Shown here piece by piece: positions 57,828 to 64,000 of a stretch of DNA of 64,000 nucleotides. Origin of the DNA: Streptomyces umbrinus (GTDB lineage Bacteria > Actinomycetota > Actinomycetes > Streptomycetales > Streptomycetaceae). A program made the position numbers and the translations under genes. The stretch is from the NCBI RefSeq assembly GCF_030817415.1, contig NZ_JAUSZI010000002.1, positions 434,001-498,000 on the forward strand, written 5' to 3'. Below the pieces are notes generated by a model. The model made no database searches. It was not told where the DNA came from and saw nothing but the letters and a program-made list of their open reading frames with translations. Numbering within the stretch: the first letter of the stretch is position 1; every line of letters begins with the position of its first letter.

Positions 57828-58913
57828 ATGACGGCACCCCCACGGTCGTTGCGCCCCGCTGCGCTCGCCGCCCTGCTCGGCAGCGTCCTGCTCCTGCTCG
57901 TGAGCGTCCTTCCCACCACCTCCGCCTCCGCCTCCGCAACCACCGACCGGAAGTCCGCGACACCCGCGGCAACCACACCGGTCGGTATCAACGGACAGCT
58001 CAAGGTCTGTGGCACCAAGCTGTGCAACAGCCGCGGAAACCCCATCCAGCTGCGCGGCATGAGCACACACGGCACCCAGTGGTACCCGCACTGCCTGACC
58101 AGCGGTTCACTCAATGCCTTGGCGCAGGACTGGAAGGCCGATGTCCTGCGTGTCTCGACCTATGTGCAGGAGGGCGGATACGAGACGAACCCGCAGCACT
58201 TCACCAACCTCGCCCACTCGCTCATCCAGCAGGCGACGGACCGCGGCATGTACGTGATCGTCGACTGGCACATGCTCACCCCCGGCGACCCGAACACCAA
58301 CCTGAGCAAGGCGCGGCAGTTCTTCACCGACATCGCCAACCGCAACAAGGACAAGAACAACATCCTCTACGAGATCGCCAACGAACCCAGCGGGGTGAGC
58401 TGGTCGCGGATCAAGAGCTACGCGGAGCAGATCATCCCGACCGTCCGCGCCATCGACTCCGACGCCCCCGTGCTGGTCGGGACCCGCGCATGGTCCTCGT
58501 TCGGTGTCTCCGAGGGCGCCGACGAGTCCGAAGTGGTGAACAACCCGGTCCGGGCGGCCAACATCATGTACACCTTCCACTTCTACGCGTACTCGCATCG
58601 CGACGAGTACCTGGCGACCCTGTCGCGTGCCGCCGACCGGCTCCCGGTCTTCGTCACGGAGTTCGGCACCCAGAACTACGCCGGCGAGGGAAGCAACGAC
58701 TTCGCCATGTCCCAGCGCTACCTCGACCTCATGGCGAACAAGAAGATCAGCTGGACGAACTGGAACTTCTCCGACGACAACCGTTCCGGGGCCGTCTTCA
58801 AGACGGGAACCTGCAACAGAAACGGACCCTGGACCGGCACCTCGTCCCTGAAGCCCGCGGGCGCCTGGATCCGTGACCGCGTCGCGACGCCCGACAACTT
58901 CCCGGTCGCCTGA
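57828..58913 (+). CDS. Secreted GH5 endoglucanase (cellulase)
   Basis: 361 residues. Signal peptide with hydrophobic LAALLGSVLLLLVSVLPTTS, cleaved about residue 40. The catalytic domain is GH5, with acid/base E186 (YEIANEP) and nucleophile E278 (FVTEFG); LRGMSTHGTQWYP and VIVDWHM are typical. It cuts beta-1,4-glucan outside the cell. No carbohydrate-binding module. ATG 57828 follows GGAG; the in-frame GTG 57813 does not. Confidence 0.94.
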   Translation: MTAPPRSLRPAALAALLGSVLLLLVSVLPTTSASASATTDRKSATPAATTPVGINGQLKVCGTKLCNSRGNPIQLRGMSTHGTQWYPHCLTSGSLNALAQDWKADVLRVSTYVQEGGYETNPQHFTNLAHSLIQQATDRGMYVIVDWHMLTPGDPNTNLSKARQFFTDIANRNKDKNNILYEIANEPSGVSWSRIKSYAEQIIPTVRAIDSDAPVLVGTRAWSSFGVSEGADESEVVNNPVRAANIMYTFHFYAYSHRDEYLATLSRAADRLPVFVTEFGTQNYAGEGSNDFAMSQRYLDLMANKKISWTNWNFSDDNRSGAVFKTGTCNRNGPWTGTSSLKPAGAWIRDRVATPDNFPVA

Positions 58914-58927
58914 CCGAACGCCCGTAT

Positions 58928-58991
58928 GGGGCGGCGCCCATCGACGAACCGGCCTCGTGGAAACGAGTCCGGCCTCGGGCGGCGCCGCCCC
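58928..58991. terminator. Nested hairpin, bidirectional terminator
   Basis: GGGGCGGCGCC (58928-58938) pairs with GGCGCCGCCCC (58981-58991), 11 bp perfect; inside, CTCGT-GGAA-ACGAG forms a second hairpin flanked by CCGG. It lies between the convergent GH5 and CHRD genes. Confidence 0.7.
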
Positions 58992-59038
58992 TCAACCACT
59001 CACTCACTGGGACCGCCCGGACGGGGTGGGTGTGACGG

Positions 59039-59707
59039 TTACTCGGGGCTCTTGACGAGGGAGTTGAGGATCTCCGGGGTCATGGTGTCGGGGACGTGGA
59101 CGCTCGGGGAGAGCTTGTAGGCCTGACCACGCACGGCACCGCCAGGGAACTCTGCGGTGTGGATGTTGAAGTACCAGTTCTGGGCGTTGGCCTTGATGCC
59201 CTCCAGCAGGTCCTCATCGTCGACGGTCACCGTGCCGTAGACGAACTTCTTGCCGTCCTCCAGCTTCTTCGTGAAGAACGGGATCTTCACATCGCCGTTG
59301 ACTCCCTTGGCACCCTTGTGAAGGTGACCGAGGGTCGGCGTCCCGATCCCGGTGAAGGTGAACGCGTAGGAGACCTGGTCGCCCTGGATCCGCATGAGGG
59401 CGAGCGCGTGCCCGTCCTTGTCACCCACGGCCGGCCCGCCCTCGATCGGCACCTCGTTCGCACCGTTGAGGACCGACGAGAAGAAGGCCGCGTCCTCCTT
59501 GTTCTTGTCCCAGCGGCCGGCACCCTGCACGGTCTCGCCCCCGGCAGCGTGCCCGCTGCCGGCTGACGCGTGCCCGCCGGCAGTGGGGCTACCCGCCGCG
59601 GCGCTAGCCCCGGCGCCGGTCGCAGCGTCCTCACTGTTGCAGGCAGTCAGCACGAGCGCACCGGCAACGGCGGATACGACGATCATCCCAAGACGCTTGT
59701 TCTTCAT
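59039..59707 (-). CDS. CHRD-domain lipoprotein
   Basis: 222 residues. Lipoprotein signal with LTAC lipobox at about residue 23, a Gly/Ala/Ser linker, then a CHRD domain (LNGANEVPIEGGPAVGDKDG, ALALMRIQGDQVSYAFTFTG, WYFNIHTAEFPGGAVRGQ). The domain occurs in chordin and in bacterial surface proteins; HLHKG and NIHTAEFPGG could bind metal. Function unknown. Confidence 0.88.
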   Translation of the reverse strand: MKNKRLGMIVVSAVAGALVLTACNSEDAATGAGASAAAGSPTAGGHASAGSGHAAGGETVQGAGRWDKNKEDAAFFSSVLNGANEVPIEGGPAVGDKDGHALALMRIQGDQVSYAFTFTGIGTPTLGHLHKGAKGVNGDVKIPFFTKKLEDGKKFVYGTVTVDDEDLLEGIKANAQNWYFNIHTAEFPGGAVRGQAYKLSPSVHVPDTMTPEILNSLVKSPE

Positions 59708-60324
59708 GGCAGTTGGGGCCTCTCAAGTAGTGCGGCCGCAGCTGATTCGCGGTCCGTCATCCCCAACACGGACAGCCCTCACGGCCCAGGTCTCCCGATG
59801 ACACTCCTGAGACACTCCTGAGACGACCCGCGATCACTCGGAACACGATCTCGACAGAGACCCCGCACCGAGCGAGCCGGCGAGTGTTCAGCAGGGCTCG
59901 ACGGTTGCGCCGTCCAGCCCTGGCCGGGGCATGGCAGGTAATGCGTAGGCCTGGTGAACCGAACCGAGACGGGTCACAGACGCAACTCTCCCTCCAGCGG
60001 GACCAGGTGGTACTGACCACAGCTCGCGTCCGAAGCCGAGGAACTGGACCGGATACACCGCATGCCCACCGGAATGCGGTGGCGCTGGTCCATCACCACC
60101 GTGCCGACGGGTTCCGGAGCCGGAGCGAACGCGTCGGGCGACGCGTCCCACGCTCGGCGCGACGCACGGATTCGGCTACCACTACGGCATGGGCCTCATC
60201 GCAGACGGAGTGCTCACGATCGAGGCAGCTCTGCACCAGCTCCACCGTCGCTGGAACGGGTCATGAAGCCAACGAGGCGACCGCGGGAGTCGCCTTCTGA
60301 CCGAGTTTGCAAGCCAGAACGGGC
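59708..60324. other. 617-bp region with no intact gene
   Basis: Mostly non-coding. Around 60170-60265 the plus strand reads YHYGMGLIADGVLTIEAALH then QLHRRWNGS and a stop, which has protein character but no start, family or continuation; it may be the tail of a lost gene. Confidence 0.35.
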
Positions 60325-60804
60325 TCACTCGTCGGCCGTTGCTTCAAGCCGCTCGGTCGGCCCAGCAAATGCGAGGTACAAGGAGCGAGAACTGAGGAGC
60401 CAACGGCCTTCGACCTTGAGGAACGAGTCCTCGTAGTGGCCGACCTGCGTCGGGGCCCGCGGGGGCACGAAGACACCGGCATAACCGTCGACACGGTAGG
60501 TCGTGAAGTAGGTGGTCGCGGTGGCTGTTGCCTTGGATGTGACAGTGACCAGGATGTTCGTGCATATCCGGCGCGAGAGCCGATCCGGGGGCCGCCCAGC
60601 GAAATACGACCGAAGTGCGTCACGGCCCTGAATCCGACGGCCGCCTTCCGCCCACTCCCAAAACCCGACGTCCGTGAAGAGATCGGCCACGTCTCCCGGG
60701 TGACCAAGGTCGAGCCTGTGGACAAACTCGACGATGAGGCGTTCGCAAGCTCGCTCAGCAAGCAGACGGTCCATGGGATCCAGCGCTTCAATAATCATCC
60801 CCAT
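60325..60804 (-). CDS. SnoaL/NTF2-like protein
   Basis: 159 residues with the NTF2 cone fold: LAERACERLIVEFVHRLDLG, ADLFTDVGFWEWAEGGRRIQ, and HYEDSFLKVEGRWLLSSRSL. This fold serves polyketide cyclases, isomerases and dioxygenase beta subunits; the His/Asp pattern fits the SnoaL-4 group. No partner oxygenase is adjacent. Start ATG 60804. Confidence 0.8.
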   Translation of the reverse strand: MGMIIEALDPMDRLLAERACERLIVEFVHRLDLGHPGDVADLFTDVGFWEWAEGGRRIQGRDALRSYFAGRPPDRLSRRICTNILVTVTSKATATATTYFTTYRVDGYAGVFVPPRAPTQVGHYEDSFLKVEGRWLLSSRSLYLAFAGPTERLEATADE

Positions 60805-60929
60805 GTCGTATCAGGATGATCAAGGGCACCACGACAGCTTTTTCCACTCCGCACGCATCCGCGACTGACTCCCGAACGCATCTCGAAACGACGTCCTTGG
60901 AGAGGTTCTGGCTCAACTTCCGTGGTCGG

Positions 60930-61397
60930 TTACGGAGCGGAAGGGTCAGGAAGTAGGTGCGCGCGAAGGGACTGCACGATCTCATCTGTAACTCCACCGG
61001 ACACCCGTCGGTGTTCAGGCTGCCTGAGCAACTCGAAGACACTGGGGCCACGCAGTTTCTGTGGAAGGTCGCTCATGCGCGGGATGATGTGGAAGTGCAC
61101 ATGGGCGAACCCTTCGACCTCAGCGAACTGCGCAACGTAGGTCTTGACGCACCCAGTCACGTCGTGAAGAGCCCGAGACAACCTCACCTGCCACATTCCC
61201 AGCGTCTCGCCCTCCGTGTCGGTGAGCTCGTGGATGGCCGTGACGTGGCGGCGGGGCACCAGCACCAGCCATCCGGGTAGCGCCGTATCGAAAGCATGAG
61301 CTACCCGCCAATGCTGATCCGCGGTGATGCGCTCGCGTAGCGGCAGATCGTCGAATCGTTCTTCCTGGCCGCAGGTGTAGCAGCTGGGTGGCGTCAT
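60930..61397 (-). CDS. HIT-family nucleotide-binding hydrolase
   Basis: 155 residues from ATG 61397 (the upstream ATG 61424 is also in frame). SCYTCGQEE near the start could be a zinc ribbon half; WLVLVPRRHVTAIHEL and the histidine triad HVHFHIIPR identify the family, which hydrolyses nucleotide phosphoramidates or dinucleoside polyphosphates. The ISL3 scrap begins just upstream and has likely replaced the promoter. Confidence 0.85.
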   Translation of the reverse strand: MTPPSCYTCGQEERFDDLPLRERITADQHWRVAHAFDTALPGWLVLVPRRHVTAIHELTDTEGETLGMWQVRLSRALHDVTGCVKTYVAQFAEVEGFAHVHFHIIPRMSDLPQKLRGPSVFELLRQPEHRRVSGGVTDEIVQSLRAHLLPDPSAP

Positions 61398-61428
61398 GCC
61401 AGGAATCGTATGGCGGTGAGTCATCCAG

Positions 61429-62168
61429 TCATCTTGATGATCGGGTCGAAAGGACGGGCCGCAGTTGCACGTTGCCTGTCACGCAGGAGTACATGTCTCC
61501 GTAGGAGGGCACGCCGGCTCGGCCGAACATTTGGCGCTTGAGCATCTTGATGCGGTTGACATGGCCTTCGACCACGCCCGAGCTCCACGAGGTGGAGAGT
61601 CCGGCGACGACCGCGTCGAGGTCGCGTTCGAGTCCGTTGGCGAAGGGAGGCCGGACGGCCGGGGAACGTGAGGTCGTCCAAAGCGGACACAGGTAGTCGT
61701 GGACGGGGCCATGGCCGCCCCTGTAGCCGCGCTCGGTGATCTCCTCCCACAACTTCCAGACGTTAGTGCAGCCTTCCTCCCACCGCTGATGAAGGTACGG
61801 CTTGAGTGATTCGAACCTCGTCCGCCGGTTCTGCCACTGACCGCGGGGGCTGGGCTCTCCTCGACTGGCGGCTCCGTTGGTTCTGTCGTCGGCGGAGCCG
61901 CGCGCAGGCAGGTGCGGTGCTGGGACACTCACCGCTCGGCAGCCTGGCCGAGGTTGTGCCACAGATGCCAGCGGTCGGCCACCTGGAGGGCCTGCGGGGC
62001 GCCGAGCGTGGTGCCTTCGGCGTAGCACGTGGCCCGGTCACGGCGGGAGACCTTGTTCTGCGGGTGCTGGGCGAGCCAGGCGGCGAGCGTCTCCGGCTCC
62101 CGGCCTCGGCTTTGCGCAGCCATCGTCGACCGGCTGACCTTCAACGACGCCATCATCCAGACCGGCAC
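61429..62168 (-). pseudogene. ISL3-type transposase, broken
   Basis: Two frames carry the pieces: RDRATCYAEGTTLGAPQALQ then VADRWHLWHNLG, and RFESLKPYLHQRWEEGCTNV then LSTSWSSGVVEGHVNRIKML with MFGRAG. These are the catalytic middle and C terminus of ISL3 transposases. The N-terminal zinc-binding part is missing. Confidence 0.7.
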
Positions 62169-62202
62169 CGAGTCCTACCGACTCGCCACACCAAGGCTCT
62201 GA
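62122..62202 (+). pseudogene. IS21 IstB ATPase, C-terminal scrap
   Basis: IVDRLTFNDAIIQTGTESYR then LATPRL and a stop: the end of an IstB-type helper ATPase. It overlaps the ISL3 scrap boundary, showing one IS ending within another. Confidence 0.5.
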
Positions 62203-62217
62203 CTGAGCAGACCGCAG

Positions 62218-62785
62218 CTATCTGATCAACTCAATCGACGTCGGCAACAGAGTTGACTTGCCGGATGGCACGGCCTCGATCTGTCCTGGCTCGAAGGCCG
62301 CAGCTGCCACACGGAGTTCAGGGTTGAGGGCGTTCCAGACCTCGTCCACGAATTGGTCCCTGCAACCAGCCGCAGTCCGGGCTTCGACGAATGGAGCACC
62401 GGTGACGATCTCACGACCGGCTGACACATAGGTCGTCATGAGCACGCAGTCACCCGGTTCCAGTTCCGTCACCGAAACCGTCAGCCGATTGCTCGCGGAC
62501 CGCCCACTCAAGCTACGGCGAGCTGCACCAAACCAAGCTGTTCCAGGCCCGTCCAAGCCAACGACACGCTGATGCGGGGAGTGAAGATCGGCGGGTCCGG
62601 CTCATAGTCCAGCTGATCCAGGGCCGCCACCGGCAAGGCCCCGCCAGTGAGACGTTCCGCGATAGTCGCCACTTGCTCGCCGTTGCCGAGGACAAGCCAG
62701 TCCGTTCCTTCACGAGCGGCGGGATAGTGCCGAAGGGCGTCCCGCTCCGCTGGGCCGGTGGGCGCGACAGTCAGTTCCCCTTGGC
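62218..62785 (-). pseudogene. IMP-cyclohydrolase-like (PurO-type) gene, frameshifted
   Basis: One frame reads LTVAPTGPAERDALRHYPAA, then DWLVLGNGEQVATIAERL and DYEPDPPIFTPRIS, resembling the SNGVQT...YEPDAPxFTPRI block of this family. Another frame continues with RLTVSVTELEPGDCVLMTTY and ends LLPTSIELIR. A frameshift lies near 62515 and the N terminus is missing beside the IS5 element. Family assignment is tentative. Confidence 0.4.
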
Positions 62786-62925
62786 GGCGGATTGGAGTCC
62801 GCCAAACTCAGTGAGGCTGCGCCAAGCTCGTTTCCGCAGTTCAGTGAGGCTGGTGTGATGCGCCGGTGAAGTCCTCACGCTGGTAGGCGGCGTGATCGTC
62901 GGGGCGAGATCGTCCGCCCGTCTCG

Positions 62926-63759
62926 TCACCGCTGTACTTCGCTGTTCGCCAGGACGAGCAGGGCTCGCAGGAGCGTGGTGGCCTGCCGGGTGTCGGTGCG
63001 GAGCTTGGTCAGGGTCCGCCATGACTTGAGGTTCGCGAAGCCGTGTTCGTTGGCGGCGCGTTCGCGGCTGACCAGGCGGTTCGTCTCCTTCTCGGCAGCG
63101 GTCAGCTGGTGGTTGCGGGTGGCCTTGCGGCCGGTGATGATCACCGGGTCGTCGTCGGGTTTGTCGTCGAGGCCGACGAAGCCGAGGTCGGCCAGGGCGC
63201 CGAGGCCGGCTTCCCGCAGGTGTCCGGTGATCTTGTTGTGGCGGGCGGTGGTGATCTCGCTGGACCGGCCGGGCTTGGCCGCGGAGATCCAGATCAGGTT
63301 GCCCTTCTCGTCGGTCAGCGCGAGAAACAGCAGGCCATGGGTCTTGTGCTTGCCTGAGTAGTTCTTCCGGTCGTCCTTCCCGGTGCGGCGGTGGGTGCGG
63401 ATCAGGGTGCCGTCGAGGAGGACCACGACCCCGCCGCTGCGGGCGATCTTCTTCAACGCCCGGTCCAGGCGCGGGGACCGGGCGGCCAGCAGCTTCACGA
63501 CTTCCTTCACCCAGCGGCGAACGGTGGACTCCCCGACACTGTTGCCGCCGGCCATGTCGGCCAGACGCTGGTCGTGGCGCAGGACGGCGAGCACGATGAC
63601 GGCCTGCCGGCCGGGTTCGGCCTTGCGCCAGGGCGAGCGCATCTGGTTCCGGCGCCGGCGTATCAGGTCGGCGACGAGGCTGATGGTCCGCTTCGACAGC
63701 GGGAGGCGGACCTGGTAGACAACTTCCTGAGTGTCCTCGGCGGGCTGGTTTTTGCTCAC
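62926..63759 (-). CDS. IS5-type DDE transposase, apparently intact
   Basis: 277 residues from GTG 63759. DDE triad: D116 (VVLLDGTLIRTHRRTG), D191 (ALADLGFVGLDD) and E238 (ANEHGFANLKSW). The N-terminal helices (GESTVRRWVKEVVKLLAAR) bind DNA. No frameshift seen; the terminal repeats could not be defined, so I annotate the gene and not the element. Confidence 0.85.
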   Translation of the reverse strand: MSKNQPAEDTQEVVYQVRLPLSKRTISLVADLIRRRRNQMRSPWRKAEPGRQAVIVLAVLRHDQRLADMAGGNSVGESTVRRWVKEVVKLLAARSPRLDRALKKIARSGGVVVLLDGTLIRTHRRTGKDDRKNYSGKHKTHGLLFLALTDEKGNLIWISAAKPGRSSEITTARHNKITGHLREAGLGALADLGFVGLDDKPDDDPVIITGRKATRNHQLTAAEKETNRLVSRERAANEHGFANLKSWRTLTKLRTDTRQATTLLRALLVLANSEVQR

Positions 63760-63832
63760 ACATCTACCAACTCCCGCCGGGGGCCCTCGCGTTACGGCAG
63801 GAATCGGCCCGTCCGGCCGTCAACACCGCTGG

Positions 63833-64000
63833 TCAGCGTGGTCGGTAGCGGCCCGATGCGGTGCGGACGAGCCAGCCACGGTCGGAAAGTTTGCGCAGCT
63901 GGCCCCGGACCGGCTCGATCTTCGCCGGGGTCGTCTCCCGGCCCAGCGCGAGGGCGACATTCCTGGCCATCACCGGACCGTCCGCCCCGGCCACGATCTC
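63833..64000 (-). CDS. Partial C terminus of a winged-helix-like protein
   Basis: The last 55 codons of a gene that continues beyond the window: DGPVMARNVALALGRETTPA, then VRGQLRKLSDRGWLVRTASG and RYRPR before the stop, which looks like a winged-helix end. Lying immediately upstream of the IS5 transposase gene on the same strand. Family not identified. Confidence 0.55.
   Translation of the reverse strand, partial: EIVAGADGPVMARNVALALGRETTPAKIEPVRGQLRKLSDRGWLVRTASGRYRPR

Overview
The base composition (very GC-rich), GTG/TTG starts behind GGAGG-type ribosome sites, Tat and lipoprotein signals, and the gene families (IclR, HxlR, PadR, LacI-type operators, CHAD, AbgT, secreted CAZymes) point to a streptomycete or close relative. 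The many decayed insertion sequences and gene fragments look like a chromosome arm rather than the core. No rRNA, tRNA or CRISPR array was seen.

Layout. (1) 1-10.4 kb, minus strand: one tightly coupled catabolic operon (FAD amine oxidase, two zinc deacylases, a polyamine-type ABC importer, class III aminotransferase, aldehyde dehydrogenase, start of an aldo/keto reductase). Two duplicated IclR regulators (10.7-12.5 kb) read away from it, each behind a matching 37-bp dyad. The genes fit uptake of an acylated amine or amino acid, deacylation, oxidation or transamination, then aldehyde oxidation. (2) 12.8-17.8 kb: a deletion scar with two gene remnants, an oligopeptide-type transporter (fused permease plus lipoprotein, no ATPase) behind an iron-box-like site, and a divergent HxlR regulator. 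(3) 17.8-25.1 kb: a Tat-exported CBM32 protein behind a LacI-type operator, a TPR protein ending in cysteines, and a secreted M4 metalloprotease. (4) 25.4-30.5 kb: a mobile-element graveyard (two IS5-type scraps, and an IS200/IS605 element split by an intact IS3 element with GCG target duplication). It surrounds a histidine/phenylalanine ammonia-lyase homologue that lacks the MIO-forming triad.

(5) 31.0-43.3 kb: a single 4,095-residue hybrid megasynthase, read as acyl-AMP ligase - ACP - KS - AT(malonyl) - KR - ACP - C - A - PCP - C - reductase-like domain. Its last ~350 residues resemble cyanobacterial acyl-ACP reductase (AAR) rather than the usual thioesterase or SDR-type release domain; this is the most unusual object here. 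A P450 and a CocE-type hydrolase lie about 2.4 kb downstream. (6) 43.5-52.7 kb: Ala-rich membrane protein, CYTH-CHAD protein, P450, CocE/NonD hydrolase, AbgT transporter, ArsR-like regulator, APH-like kinase. (7) 52.8-59.7 kb: TetR and esterase fragments, PadR plus quinone oxidoreductase, frameshifted TetR coupled to a Rieske ferredoxin, a YdhR-like protein abutting an IS scrap, a decayed beta-helix enzyme, a GH5 cellulase behind a perfect 19-bp palindrome, and a CHRD lipoprotein. (8) 59.7-64 kb: NTF2-like and HIT proteins, then transposase debris (ISL3, IS21 IstB, IS5) and a decayed IMP-cyclohydrolase-like gene.
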